Part shown: positions 22,520 to 35,343 of the stretch, in pieces | Position numbering within the stretch: position 1 is the stretch's first letter | How the letters are laid out: each line of letters opens with the position of its first letter | Source: Zygnema cylindricum | Taxonomy: Eukaryota > Streptophyta > Zygnematophyceae > Zygnematales > Zygnemataceae | DNA length: 64,000 nt | NCBI GenBank assembly: GCA_037447655.1 | Contig: JBBHKE010001671.1 | Coordinates: 1-64,000 of the forward strand | Direction of reading: 5' to 3' | Made by a program: the position numbers and the translations under genes | The notes under the pieces: model-generated | Databases searched by the model: none | Told to the model about the DNA's origin: nothing | Seen by the model: the letters and a program-made list of their open reading frames with translations, nothing else

Positions 22520-25500
22520 TCTGCAAAAATAGAAATAAAGACACTTTCTCAGTTCTAAAGTAAGTTGAAGAACCCTCAGAGATTAAAGAAACACAACCAA
22601 AAAAAGACTCTAATTGCCCAGAAATCAAGGATTAGGAGGTCTTTGTCGTTAAATTTCTCTCAACGGTCCTACGCAAAATCATCAAGATTGCAGAAAATTC
22701 TTATGGAATCCTACTTCTCTGTTTGATGGCATATACTGACAATCCTCAATGATGACATGTGTCATTAAACTCTCCAAAACATAATTGCGTGTTTATAAGA
22801 TTGCCACAGTGCGCTGTCTCTTTTCCTTCCTGAACAGAAATTCTGTCTCTCTCTCCCCTTAGAGCTTAAAAAAATGTCTCACTCCTGGAAATCTGTGAGC
22901 AGTTTGCAAAGGCGGGACGCTGCCCATCTATGGCAGGCCCTCCATTTTTCCTCGTCAGGTCCCGCACTCCCCGCGGGCCTCCGGACCTTCAATTTTATAT
23001 GGGAGTAACGTACCGCCACCGGTACAGCCGCCCCCACACAATGAAGAGTATGCTGTCCCCCCAACTCCTCACCCAAACTTTTTAGAATTTTGGATCCTAG
23101 GGATTTAACATCAAAGTTTAATCACGTTTACTTTTCCAGTTTTGTAAGTTCTTGAAGTGTTTTATGGAAGTTGGAAGGTTGAACAATCTTGTGAGGATTT
23201 GGAGCGGAGATCATGCAATACTTTGGAAAAATTGCGATGGTTTTGCAAGGTTTGTCAATTATACTATGTTTAACTATGTTTAACAGGTTTTGTGATTTTA
23301 GGCACGGATTTTTGGCAATTGATGCAAAGAATCTTAAAGTCAGGGCAGGTTCAATGTCAAGAAAACACCCAAAGATCACCAATGATCACTTTGTAGAGAC
23401 TCTCCACTAGCTGCCATATTCAAATATCAATTTTACAAAGAATTAGATGGTATTTCGTTGTTGTTTGTAATTTTGACCACATTTTTGGTACCTAAGTGCA
23501 TTTTGATAGGTTGGTCTAACATCAAGAATTACAAAAAAAAATATGACAGGATGTCAAATACTCACATGCAGTTTTGGCATTCGCCATTTGATCATAGTCT
23601 CCATTATAAGCAGAAAAGCAGACGCATGTGAAAACTCTTTAAAACGCTGAAGCAATTCCCAAGGTAGCAATTGTCCCCTCAACGGAGCGAGAAAGGACAA
23701 AGTCTCTTTAATGCCCGAACCTCTGGGAAAAAAATATTTTGTCACCCATCGTCCGATATTTGCAGCACTGAGGCACAGTAGGGCTGCCCCTGTAATGATA
23801 GGAAAGAAAGCCTGCCATCATCCCCTGCTGTAAAACTGAGCTTCTATGTTTAAAAGACACTGAGATGTGTTTAAGAAGGCCATCATCACCAGGCATATGA
23901 ACACATACACGGATAAAAATGACAGACGACAATTAGACACAGAAAAACAAATAACAAACTTATCTCCTCCAGCCTTGAAAACAACAGCTGTATTACTACA
24001 CTGCCAATCGCCATTAGTGTAAAGGGATTACTAGTGTGGATGCGAAAGTAGAATATATAACACTAATTTAGTGTCGGGGAACGTGGCGAGTTGTAGTCCA
24101 CTCCGTTAAAAAGTGTCATTAACACTAATTTATGATTTTCGGTCAGAAAGAGTCGCGACCAAATTAGTGCAGTAGCATACTGAAGGGATGCAAATCATCA
24201 ACATAAGCCAAAAAAAAAAAAAGAGAGAGAGACCTCCATGCTTGACAAATCATTGTAAACTTAGAAACCGAATTTCCCACAATTTTCGTAGAAACTACAG
24301 TCGCTTATGTGACTGCTAACATGTTCAGCGCATCGCATTAGTTGTGAAAAGCTAAAGTTGCAACTTTTGTAGTTTATTTTCGCAAAAGATAATGCTAAAA
24401 CAAAAAAAAAAAAGCAAATCACATTTCAAGTCAAAAGTAGAATGGTCCTAAATAGTGACACAGCATGCTTAAGTTTATGCTTATGATCATGGTCATAAGA
24501 TTTGGATCCCTGCGCAAATTGTCTCAAAACACTTTGTAGTTCCACCAGCTTTGCACTGTATTATTTCATCTTCAACTTTTTGTTAAGCCTCGTGAGAAAA
24601 ACTCAAATTCAAATTAATGATAAGATTCTGAAATTTCATTCAATATTTTTAGCAAACTGGCCATAAATCCAAGGATGGACCAGAATATGCCGTATAGAGC
24701 AATAATTTATGATGCACAAGCGGAGCCATACACCTACGCAAAATTGGTAAATTCAATCACAGCTTCTAGTAAGCGCAAATGATCCCCTAATTGATTACAT
24801 TCTTCAACAAATCTGCAATCAAAACATAATGACTGGACGTTGCTTTCACATAAAAAAAAATGGATGAAAACTTTGGCTCGACAGCATATTTCACGTGACT
24901 CAAAAATTTATGTAGAGACCATAAGTCGCTTTTTTTTTCCAATGCTTGCTGAAGAATATGCATACATATTGCACCGACCATTGTTTTTGCATTAATACCA
25001 AGCAAAAAGCATACACTAAACCAGCAAGAGCTATAAGAATTAGTGAATTATGAGCATTAACACCTTACTGTAATTAACTACGCTAAATAATGTTTTGCCC
25101 CGTAGCTCATTGTGGACCACTTAACCAGATAACGCTTTTTAACATTTATGATTTTGAGTCAGAAAAATACTCACTCGAATTGGAGTGACTAACTCTAATA
25201 AAGATGAGCAGTTTACATAAATGCTATCAGACAGAAAATGGCATATGTTAAAGTAAGATAAAGCTTCACTCAGAAAGTGAATGACGGCTAAACCGAGAGC
25301 AAAGAAACACTCACACAGCATTTGCCACGTGGCTCATTATGGGCCACGTAACTAAATAACGATATTAACAGTATGTCGAGTCAGAAAAATACTCAGTCGA
25401 ATTAGAGTGACTCTAACCTGAGAGCAAAGAAGCACTCCAGCAGCATTTGCCACGTGGAAGGCCATTTCCCACTGCTGTAACAAACCATGCCGCCTCTTCT

Positions 25501-26335
25501 TCCGCACCGACACTCTGCATAAGAAATGCAACTCATAAATGGAAAGCAAGATTGACATTGATATGACAAGTAAACCTTCATCTTTAACTCTGCTTTCATT
25601 TCATCTTCAATTCAAGTCCAGCTTCAAAGATCAACTTCGGCTTTCATTTTCAAACATTCGACAGTTCTCCCTCTCGCCCCCTCTACATCTCTCTCCTTCA
25701 CTCTCTCTGCCTCTCCCTCCCTCGGTCTTCACCTGTCAAAATACGCCGTTCGCAGTCCAGAAATGGAGGAGTCGGTCACAGAAGCTCCATACTGCAGTCC
25801 AGCCAGCTGAAGCGTGACGTCACCTTTAGTCACACTTGCAGAACCACAGCCAATACCAATCTTCAAAGGTATTGTCACTCTCACTGAAGAGCCACTACTC
25901 TTTCCTCCATCCACGATGGCTGCCACCCCTACTAAGCCATTCACCATAGAAGCCATAATACTTCCCTCTCCTCCATTTCCTGTCCCTGAAGAAAACAGGG
26001 AATGTTTCTGTTGACCAATGGCTGCCAGGCGTCGATGCCAGCCTTCAGATGCCAGTAACGATTTCCCCTGACCAGGAGTCCCACCCTGAGTGTTATTTAC
26101 ACACTTTAGAAATTCAACAATGTTGACATCTGTTACAAAGTCAAATTAGGTTTTGGATTGCATATTTCTTTACACTCGTACTCTGTCACGCAGTTTTGTT
26201 AATTTAATCTTTGAATAAGGTGATACTTGCAAGCTGAATTATAATTTTCTGCAATCCACAACCTAATGAGAGGATAGCAATGAGACGCAAGTGAGAGGAA
26301 AGTTAGGGAAGTATCCTCACCTGGTTACCATCCAT
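22520..26335 (-). CDS. Unrecognised protein, partial multi-exon model
   Basis: A Kozak-like ATG at 26335 starts MDGNQ. Exons 26335-26321, 26085-25733 and 25514-25418 join in phase to 155 codons (GGTPGQGKSLLASEGW ... RKKRRHGLLQQWE ... SQ). Further candidates are 24812-24738 (FVEECNQLGDHLRLLEAV), 23789-23566 (AALLCLSAANIGRW ... MIKWRMPKLH) and one ending at 22883 (AVRYSHIKLKVRRP ... LCKLLTDFQ). Each has good splice consensus, but at least one connecting exon is missing between 25418 and 24738 and another near 24.7-23.8 kb. The Leu-rich helical pieces could be armadillo-like, but I do not recognise the protein. The last exon splices in phase to 22520, from where the frame runs without a stop into the kinase ATG at 22498, so it may be a 5' part of that gene. 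Confidence 0.45.
23999..24190. mobile_element. Degenerate MITE
   Basis: The left end CTACACTGCCAATCGCCATTAGTG belongs to the CACCGCCAATCG family. The right end is poorly preserved. It lies between candidate exons of the unrecognised gene. Confidence 0.4.
25088..25460. repeat. Tandem duplication spanning an exon end and donor
   Basis: Exon sequence ending at 25418 plus the following intron (GCAAAGAAGCACTCCAGCAG on the + strand) recurs at about 25298-25335 (GCAAAGAAACACTCACACAG). A matching intron segment, GTCAGAAAAATACTCA, occurs both near 25380 and near 25158. The distal copy carries about 110 bp extra. The duplicate donor is degraded. Confidence 0.6.
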
Positions 26336-26623
26336 GGTGGAATCCTAACAAAATGATTTCGGAATTGGAAAAACTTCCTGTCACTATGTTCCCAGTGAAA
26401 ATCAGGCCTGCCACGAGCGGCATGGCACGTGGCAACCTCAAACGGTCCTAAAACCGACGGAACTTGTGGTACCGTTTTCCCACGCTTGGTAAAGTTGCGG
26501 AGTACACATTTCTTTTTACGAATTTGGACACATACGTTAGACCTGTCTTTTATCGTCTTTGGCTCTTTGCCAACGCGGAAAGTCGTATTGTCGCTATCAA
26601 TGCTTTTTTTCACCACTTAAAAC

Positions 26624-27078
26624 CATAGTTCAAAAGTAGGCGTTTCTATTGTAGGTCTTTTGTCGGCGCCTTCATCGTAAGTTGTGTTATGGGCTTTTCA
26701 TGTGATCTTCTTCGATCGCTACTTTGATCAGCGACCGTCCGATCGTCCAAATCTGACGATAGTCCTATCGTAAGTTGTATTATAAGCTTTTCATGTGATC
26801 TTCTTAGATCGCTACTTTTATCAGCGACCGTCCGATCGTCCGAATCTGACGGTTTAAATAAAATATCGCTCAAAACTCACAGAAAAAAATTTTTTTGTCC
26901 GTTTTCTTTTTAATTTAGACATGACGTTTAATTCTCTATCGATCCATGTGCAACTCAACCCTGTTACTATTTTATTTCATTTTGCGGCCAATACAATATG
27001 GGTCTTAAGGGTATATTGTATTTTTTGCGTACAATAGGCATATTGTATGGGTGTACTTTCACCTACTTTTGAACTATG
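26624..27078. mobile_element. TIR element, family C, copy 2
   Basis: CATAGTTCAAAAGTAGG at the left and CCTACTTTTGAACTATG at the right are perfect inverted repeats. An internal partial duplication makes it about 455 bp rather than about 280 bp. The flanking 8-mers do not match, suggesting an older or rearranged insertion. Confidence 0.65.
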
Positions 27079-27950
27079 TTTCAAAGGTGTAGTACAGTGC
27101 GCACCAAATATTATAACCTGTTATGCCAGAATGTTATAGTGCGATTACGACACATATAAATGCGAATAATTGCAAATCGCATCGCCTTTAAAGAAAACAT
27201 TTATACACTATGGCATCGAGGTTTGCCCAACATCGTAACAATGCGTAAAAAAAAGGCAAAAGTAAGAAAAGAGAAAAAGAAAGAGAATGTAGCGCAAAAC
27301 TGGCGAGGGGGGTAAAACATCTGGGTGAAAAGCACAATTGAATTGATAAAAAAAAAAAAAATGACGTCCACTATAGGTAAGGCAACAACATGTGTGCGAA
27401 CTATAGACGGCACAGATGTTACCCAACAATTTTAAGCAAAACTTAAGCAACACTGAAGAAACTGGCACTAAAAATAGTGTTCCAAGAAAAAATAGCAATA
27501 GGAGCTACTTCCTACCCAAAATAAAATGGAAAAAGTGGCCCAGAAAGCTGCCTTGATCTACAGGCTACTTTACGTTAAAGGTCACAAAAATGTCTTTTGA
27601 AGTCAAAAACCACGGCCGAAGTTTTCACCCGAGAAAAATGAAATTACATTGAAAAAAACTTGAAATAAAATTAAAATAAAATTGAAATAAGATTGAAAAG
27701 TCCAGACGAAAATTAAGTCGATAACAAGGACCATTACTATCTCATGAAAAAGGCGATTGAATCAAAAGCTAGAAAGGGGCTCGAAGGGGCTCTTACCCTG
27801 TAGAATTAGGTGAAATATTTTTAGTTCAAATAACATATCCAGTTAATTCTCCCTAGTACCGAACCATACAACTTGGAGCCCTTGTATCATGTCGTGATGA
27901 TAATGATGATCAATACATATTAAGAAAAAAAAAACACGCAGGATATATTA
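27079..27950. other. Intergenic, no gene supported
   Basis: AT-rich with A-runs. Open frames here are short and hydrophobic from T-rich translation. No terminal repeats were seen. Confidence 0.3.
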
Positions 27951-27956
27951 AAATGC

Positions 27957-28861
27957 ACGATGGTAAACCATCTGAGTCCGGGGGTACAAAAGGGGTGGCA
28001 TGGCCGAAACTGAAAAACTACCAGCAGGGGAATAAAATAACAGCACAACAAAAACAAAAACAAAAAGAAAACAACAACCAGGAAAATAAAAGCACCCAAA
28101 CTCAAAATGAAAAGCACGACAATTGACAAAGCCAGAACTACAACCCCAACCCCAACCTAATTAAATAACTACGAAAAGCAACCTCGTAAGTCCCCCCATC
28201 TTGGGGGAGCTTGTTGAGGGAGTTCCGGAACCCGGCGACGATCCAAGGCCGCAATAGCCGATCGGAGGAGAATAGAAGCTTGCACTCGTTGTAAAGCCAC
28301 AGATAAGCGTTGACGATAAAAAGAAGTAAGGACCGAAGGAGGAGGGCTCCCTGGTCCTCGGCGCTCGAAAGCACGTCGAGCGCAAGTACAGAGAAACTCA
28401 TCCATGGCAACACCCAGACAACCAAAGATCTCGACCGCCATCGGAATAAAGTCATCCATAGGGTCCCGGTGGGCATAATCACGCTCCTTCGCCTTAGCGG
28501 CATCACGAGCCGCCACCCCAACATGTCGAGCCGCTTGACCAACAACTGTAGCTGAAGTAGGGTTCGCCAAAACAATATCACCGAAGATGCGACGAGCACC
28601 ATCAAGTAGAACAACATCGATCCGACGCTTGGGAATAAAGAGTCTGAAAAATAGGTTGTGTTTCTTGAAACTAACATGTAACCATTTCCTATTCAAGGTA
28701 GTAAAGATCTGGGTATTTAGCCGCAGAGAAGTACTTATGGAACATTGAAACTTTGGTGTAAAAGTTAAAGCGGATAATGAACTAATAATGAACCAATTCA
28801 CACACAAATACTTGAGCAAATATCTAAAATTGTACATGTCTGGGAGAAAGCACAACGTCAC
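27957..28861 (-). pseudogene. Non-LTR retrotransposon remnant, C-terminal fragment
   Basis: On the minus strand the frame 28861-28169 contains IDVVLLDGARRIFGDIVLA, ANPTSATVVGQAARH, DDFIPMAVEIFGCLG and SFYRQRLSVALQRVQASI. This order of segments (DIV.ADPT, FIPLAIEVFGCL, YRQRVSVALQ) is one I associate with the extreme C-terminus of LINE-type reverse-transcriptase polyproteins in plants and fungi. No reverse transcriptase or endonuclease core is present upstream, so it is a 5'-truncated dead copy. The region is markedly GC-richer than its surroundings. A 3' untranslated-like part with GATGGTAAACCATC follows down to about 27957. Confidence 0.6.
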
Positions 28862-29165
28862 TGCCCATTGTTGTTCTTGTGAGACAGTCTTCGGGCATTT
28901 AGAAGCCTTTCACCACATGTTTTACCGTTGGATAGATCTTTTTAACCGATCAATCAGAAAGTGAGACCATTACCTTTCAATTGCTTGCCTCAAAAAGAAA
29001 ATCCGATGGCTAAAATTAAAGGTAAAGACCTCTAGCTTTGAGGGCCAGTGTACTGTTTGCAAGTGGTACTTGACAAAACACAAACATCAAACTGTATGGT
29101 GAGACATCCACATGCAATCATGTCGCCATGCGGACACCTACACTGTTAAAAATAGGGAGAGACAC
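28862..29165. other. Intergenic, nothing recognised
   Basis: No reading frame or repeat structure is evident between the retroelement remnant and the next MITE. Confidence 0.3.
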
Positions 29166-29167
29166 AC

Positions 29168-29403
29168 CCTTACACCTTTGTATCGTTATTCGCATTGATG
29201 TCTGTTTCAACACTGAAATCAACTTTATGCGTGCACACCCGTCGGATGATTTATCCAATAGTTGCCATGGAAAGATAAGATCCATAAGCGCCGATTATTG
29301 GTCTCCAAACAGAAATAGGGGACGTGCAAAAAGAAAAGTTGATTCAAGTAGCAAAAAAACAACAATATCAAAAAACCTCAACACTAATAACCATACACTG
29401 TAC
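29168..29403. mobile_element. Diverged MITE of the CACCG family
   Basis: TTACACCTTTGTATCGTTATTCGC and AACACTAATAACCATACACTG are imperfect inverted ends about 235 bp apart. The inner segment around AGTTGATTCAAGTAGC resembles that of the copies at 31219 and 50986. A 128-codon + strand frame across it is not credible as a gene. Confidence 0.4.
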
Positions 29404-30167
29404 TTTGCTGATCTTCAAGAGTTCCATAAATTGCTTATGCATGCAAACCTCCACGTGAAGTGGAGAGCAAAAAGACAAAGTTCAAGCACAGAAATCTCAA
29501 TATCGGAAGAATAACAAAAAGCAATCCCAGATTAAGACAAATGTTGTTTTTCAACAAACCAGTTTCCAATAAGATGTTTGCAATAGGGCAAATCGAAAAA
29601 CCGATGAGCCTTGAATGATAAAGTGTCGTTATAATAATCTCTTGTAACCACAACTCGTATTCACAATCCCTCTTTATCAAAAAACATAAACGGAATGGCG
29701 CTCTAAGAAGCTAATTCCAAACAACCGGCCTTCCAAAATCGAAACTGGCGACACCAAAAAAATGTAATATTTCCCCCTAATGGACCAGATGCTTTAAAAA
29801 CAAAGCGAACCCAGACCTCCCCTCAATCCCACTCTTCTAATAAAGAATAAATCTGCTAAACCTGCGAGGTGCGCAAAAGGACAAAATGAAGCAGCAACTA
29901 TGAACAAGCTATCTCGTAAAATGCTTTCGTAACACGCTTTCTTTTCGGTTGGATTCAAAAAATAAAACGTAAAACCTTTCCGACCGAGTTAACCAATATG
30001 TGCGATGGCAAATAATTTCACCGTTGATTAGCGAATTAGCCAATAGACATGGCAATAACCGAGCCTCCAAATTGGAAGGGGTGCTCAAGGTTTATAAGAG
30101 AAATTAATAAAAATATTTGCGAATACCATAATTTTTCGGCATAGATCTCTATGTGTCCTTTATGACA
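29404..30167. other. Intergenic, 3' flank of the carrier gene
   Basis: No gene is seen. The end nearest 30168 should include the 3' untranslated region of the minus-strand carrier gene. Confidence 0.3.
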
Positions 30168-33100
30168 TCATGACTTGCGTTCGAGGGCCAATGCAAGAGT
30201 CCGGTCAGAACGAGCTGCGACATGTAAATACATATCTGAAAGTCGGTCCTTCGCTTCACTAAGGATGAAAACCGCACAAGTTACTCTTTGAGCTCGTGGG
30301 AGGAGGCCACTGAAAAGCGTTTTTAGACCTCCTTCTCTCCACATTAAAGCTCCAGTGCCCACCATCGATCTGCAGCACAAAAACAACCGCTGTAAATTCA
30401 TAAAAGCTCTAAGGTCCATAAAAGCTCAAGGTCCTTGAAAGTCAAAAGTGCTGGATGGTACATGGTCGATAAAATACATTATTATTTTATAATAATAATT
30501 TATTTTATGGTCGATAAAAGGGAAAGGCTTTTTTGGTTATGGTATAGGATTAAGTTCGGGCTAGAAAGTGGGATTATCTCATTGTTGTTTGATGAGTAAG
30601 TGACATACATCCCGGGATATGTTAGAACTTTAATATAATCTCAACTGGACCCTATAAAGACATAGTGACTGTGAAAATGATTACAGTTCCCATCATGAAA
30701 TTTGTTTTAGATGTTAGAAAAGTCTGTTGCAGCCAGAGGAGAAAATGGAGCCACCCGATGAGGAGCCAAAAAACCCTAAAAAACAAAAAAAGAAAGCAGC
30801 CCTGCGAGAAGCCAAAATAAAAAAAAAAACCATCAAAGAACCAACCTATGAGAAGCCAGGCCCAGATTGGCCTGCATGACGGTTTTGATGGTATCGAATG
30901 GTTGAGTGACCACCGAGGCTCCCACTCCTGCCACAACCGAAGCAACTGCCATGGACGACACTGGACGAGGCTCCCAAATTTCTGGCCAAAGTCTGTGCAT
31001 TTTCTCCCTCAGGATTGGAATAACTCCCAAATAAGCTCCTGTAAAAATTGCCTCACGAACGAGCGTCGGAGTCTGCATAAGTCGGCCCATACACAATTGT
31101 GAGTGGATGAATATTTCAGGAGGAAATCGGAATTGAGCAAAAGGAAGTCATAGGAAATTAGTGAAGGTTTAATGCAAAGCAAGAGAGCCTTAGAGCCGAC
31201 GATGAATGCTGAAAGGTACACCGTGTCTCGTTATTAGCGTTTATGTTTTTTTCACCACTTAAATCACCTTTTCCCCATGCACACGTCCAGTTTCAATTTG
31301 GAGACCGCCAATTGCAAGGTAAGAAATTTATCTTCCCATCGCAGTCGGATTATTTGGACCATAATCCGACAAGTGCACACAGAGAAAAGTTGATTTAAGT
31401 GGCAAAAAAAACCATTCACGATATAATGATACGGAGTGTAGCATGGGAGTCAAACGCTGATTGGCCCCTTTTTGTACTTGATTTGACTGTTAGTGCACAC
31501 TCAATAGCCCTGTTGTCCTTAAATCCTGGCAATCTCCCTCATTCTGTCTACACATTCACATTTCATGCAGTGGATGTACTAATGTACAGCAAAACCTGCA
31601 AATAAAATAAACAGAACTTTAACCACCACACCAACCATTGCAAACTCTCCAAATTTTAAGGTCTCTCTAAAACACCTGTAACCTACGATTTGGCCTTCAT
31701 CAACAATATTCCTCCCCGTTTTAACCATGGACCGCCTTTCAATCAGCCACTGCCATGATGTACCATAACCCAATTTACACTGTTTTGCATTTTTCTGTAC
31801 TGAGTGCTACCTCTATGTCACTCTCCCACATCTCTCATCTAATCGCCCCGCCCCAACTTTTTATGTTTTTACCTCATGAATATCTCTTTTCCCTGTTAAA
31901 CAAACAGTCATACACTCAGGCAGGTAGACTTTTCGGGTCCCTCTGGTTTTTGGTTTCAGGATTTACGGGCCCCTTTTCTCCATTAACCACCCCCTTTCCT
32001 CCTTTCCAAACTTGTCTACTCAAATTTCAAATTGACTCCAACAAAGACAGTGTTTACGGCAATTGCGACTTCTGATTGTAGAAATACCACGAATTGGAAG
32101 CAATTTCCAATTTCTGAAAGAAATTGCATTTTTTAAATTCAGCCCTAACATAAAAATCCCAATTCCTGTTCCAAAAAGTCCTTAATATGCCTTTGTCTAA
32201 CATTTATTACACCGCCCATTCTTATTAGAGTTCATAACACTATTTCGGTTTCTGGTTGAAACATAAAATAGTCGTAATAACACTATTTAAGGGAGTGGAC
32301 TACAATCCGCCACGTCTCCCTACACTGAACTAGTATTATACATTATAATTTTGCTTTGGCACTAATAAAAAAGCGAGTGTACCTACTGTGCCTTTTTTAA
32401 CACATAAAATTTTGTCTCATATCCCCTCTAAGTGTGCTGTCCTCCTCTCTACACTCCTGTTCTACCCCAAACCTTCAAGCCTTAACATCATTGCCCTTAT
32501 TTTTATTTTATTTTTGGTCCATTTTCTTTTACTTGTAACCTTTTCACCTTTGTCCAATTTCAATTTTTCCAAATAATGATCCAATTATCCTACTTCTACT
32601 CCTCCGGCCCTTCCCCCCCCAACACACCCATTTTGTGTTCAACACCCCTCTCCATTCAACCTTTGGCCTCCAAAGGCAAACATTACTACTATAAATTCCA
32701 TACCCTTTTTTGTCCCTTAATGAAACCTGCAATGGCTACAACATTTCAATTAACAAAATTCAAGATCCATTTTCTCAGACGACATGCAGATTTTAGAGTA
32801 CAACACACATAAAGGTTTTCACTTTATCCAAATTATGATTTCTATTTGACTAGATAATATACCTCCAGGTCACAATACAAGAAAGAAATAATATATAGTT
32901 TGCTTAGAAATGTCTATTTGCCCAAACAAATCCCAGAAGTTCTTTTTGTCTACCAGTCATCTTATTGGTGAGTAAATTTTCATCTTGGTAAATCCAAATC
33001 CTGTCTCATTGGATGTACTAAGAAACTCGACTTTCCTACATGAATTTAGCTTTTGGAATTGGTTTAAAAAAAAAAAAAAACCGACAGACAATATTCTCTT

Positions 33101-35327
33101 TTTGGTTATGTCTATAGCATGAAAGTACACCGTAAAGAAATGTTTAGCTTGATCACAAACTAAGGAAAGCACGAAAACAGGTTAGAGGCAAGAAAGAGTT
33201 AAAGAGTTAAGGAAGTTTTAAAACTACAACAACAAAAACCAACCAAATCAAACATTAAATATAACATTTGTCAAGACATAAATTGGGTTGTTACTTAAAT
33301 GATATTTATATAATGAGGTTTTTGAGTCAAAACTCTAATGATGATCGGATTCTAGCCTCGCTATAATTATGGGAGTGTAAAAAAACAAACCAAACCTAAA
33401 ATAAAAGGTTCTGCAGGAAAAAGTAGACATGATTACTCAAATAAGCATATCTTTGGGTAAGCCAAAATTTGTGTTTTCCTGACTGTGATAAGAGATTGAT
33501 GAGGAACCAAATTTGATAAAATTTTCTAAACTCCTCGTCAATTCATTTTCGCTGAAAAAGAAAAACACATCTCAATGGAGGAACAAAACGAGCAGCGAAC
33601 TCACATTTCAACTGAATTTAGTACAGCTTTCATCGCTACTAGAGTTCGGGAATTAGTAGCATTAGAGTGGATTCCACACAAACTACACTTGTGGCTCATG
33701 TGGTTCATTATGAAACACTCGACTAAATAGTGTTCTACACACTAGTTTATGAATTCGGGTCATTAACTAATAGCGATGGGCAGTGTTGTTGATGCATTCT
33801 GTCCATGTAATTGATATATTTTTTACTGGTGGTTTAGTTTTCTAGCCAGTTCTTCAGCATTTTTTAGCGTCTGTCTCACTTACACTTCGTAGAATGTTCA
33901 CCTCTCGTCAAAAACTTTTCCCCTCCAGTCATGCTTTGTACCCAGATGGTTTACCCCATTGAAAGTTATAAGATAAATCTTCTTGTTTGGGCAGTGAAGT
34001 AAAGAAAAGGAGACTCCTACCATGCCTCGAAGGTATGAAGCGGCGCCATACTTTTGCAGTATTTCTGAAGCCTGAGCCTGGAGGGAGCCCCCATGTTTCT
34101 GCTGCTGGATCATAAGGAGCTCTGCGGGACCCGACACTAGCCCTGACACCGCTCCCGCTACTGTGGCCGCCCCTGTTCGAGCCCCGTCTGACAGCTCACC
34201 TGCAGAAAACAACAAAAAAAATAAAAATGAACAATTTCAAAATGCCGAGTGGCTGTTGCTGTTTGAGCCGCGTCTGGCAGTTCACCTGCAGAAAACGGCA
34301 AAAGTTCTACCCTAAAATATAAATGACAAATAGCAAGGTTGACACGTGGCAATCATATGATCGGCTACATTTTTATCGACGTTAACTCGAGCATCATATT
34401 CTTCTTCCACTAAGTTAATATGCAGAAGATGACAGAAGATTTGCGCTAAAAAGATAAATGCTAATAACTATGTCAAAAATAGCAAGGTTAAAACATGACA
34501 ATTGTATAGCCTTCGAGAAGGGAAGAGAAAAAATAAATGGCAGACTAGAGAGATTTTTTAAGGGAAGAGAAAAAAAAAACCTTACAACATAAAACCATTC
34601 CGATTTGCCTATCCAAATTGCTGACCTCTCGTTCATTATTCTTCACATCCTTCAATTCTTTTACCCCTTAACATCAATAGCAAATGACTCTTCAAGAAAA
34701 ATAAATTACTCCAATTCCACTTACCATTTACAGCAAAAGTTTCTTCAAGAAATTGATTTACTCCAAACTGAATTCCATTGATAGGCGCCATACTAGCTGC
34801 ATTTACGAAAACACCTCGATAAAGAGATTTTAAGTCGAAAGGGAGGGGGCGATTGTCCTGTATCCATTCAGATAACATGTTCAGTGAAGAAAACATAATA
34901 GTTAAAACAATAAATAATAGGACATGGGAGGAAAGCAACATGGTAGAATCGCATTAAATATACATCTCAAGTATACTAAACACGACGCAAAAATAAAAGA
35001 TAAATACTTAGGATCAGCACACAAAAACAAAAGATAACTCTTAGGATCAGATTGAAAGACTCTGCAAAAGCAGACGGGTTAATAGATTCGGGAAATACAT
35101 GAGTCCGTTGAATCTTCTATTGCAAGTTAGAAAAAAAAGATTTCATATTCGTGTACAAGATATTTGTGTACATTTTCCTTAACTGTGCGAAATTACCAGT
35201 CAATTACCTGCAAAGCATTTTTCCAGGACACGGATGGTTGCTGCATGACCACTTCTACACTGCCAGACAGAGCTCCTATAAGAGAAGAAGCTAAAGGCGA
35301 CATGAGTAGATCGTGTTCTATTCCCAT
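30168..35327 (-). CDS. Mitochondrial carrier family (SLC25-type) protein
   Basis: Five exons (35327-35208, 34857-34725, 34199-34021, 31072-30846 and 30369-30168) join in phase to 286 aa, the usual carrier length. The three-repeat fold is visible. Repeat 1 has SGSVEVVMQQPSVSWKNALQ, repeat 2 AGAVSGLVSGPAELLMIQQQ and repeat 3 GVGASVVTQPFDTIKTVMQ. Only repeat 3 keeps the canonical PX[DE]XX[KR] signature (PFDTIK). Repeat 1 has PSVSWK and repeat 2 PAELLM. Linker motifs YRGVFVNAASM and YLRGM fit the matrix-helix [FY]xG pattern, and FSGLLPRAQR ends repeat 3. Such proteins move metabolites across the inner mitochondrial membrane. The asymmetric signatures prevent a substrate call. ATG 35327 is 2 nt after an acceptor-like site (CTTACAG), so an upstream non-coding exon is possible. 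Confidence 0.85.
31219..31442. mobile_element. Short MITE in a carrier intron
   Basis: GTACACCGTGTCTCGTTATTAGCG and ACGATATAATGATACGGAGTGTAG are imperfect inverted ends. Inner arms TTTTTTTCACCACTTAAATC and TTGATTTAAGTGGC are complementary. It resembles the element at 50986-51199. Confidence 0.5.
32209..32382. mobile_element. Short MITE in a carrier intron
   Basis: TTACACCGCCCATTCTTATTAGAG at the left and ACTAATAAAAAAGCGAGTGTAC at the right are diverged inverted ends of the CACCGCCCATCG subfamily. Confidence 0.45.
34255..34305. repeat. Partial duplicate of a carrier exon start and its acceptor
   Basis: GTCTGGCAGTTCACCTGCAG near 34271-34290 repeats the junction GTCTGACAGCTCACCTGCAG of the real acceptor at 34200, about 86 bp away. 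On the transcribed strand both read TTTTCTGCAG followed by GTGA and similar exon sequence, so the intron holds a decoy acceptor. Confidence 0.65.
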
Positions 35328-35343
35328 GACTGTAAGATCAAAT

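Noticed and set aside
29128-29514. 128-codon + strand frame
   Set aside because: It runs through a diverged MITE and its flank and has no recognisable domain.
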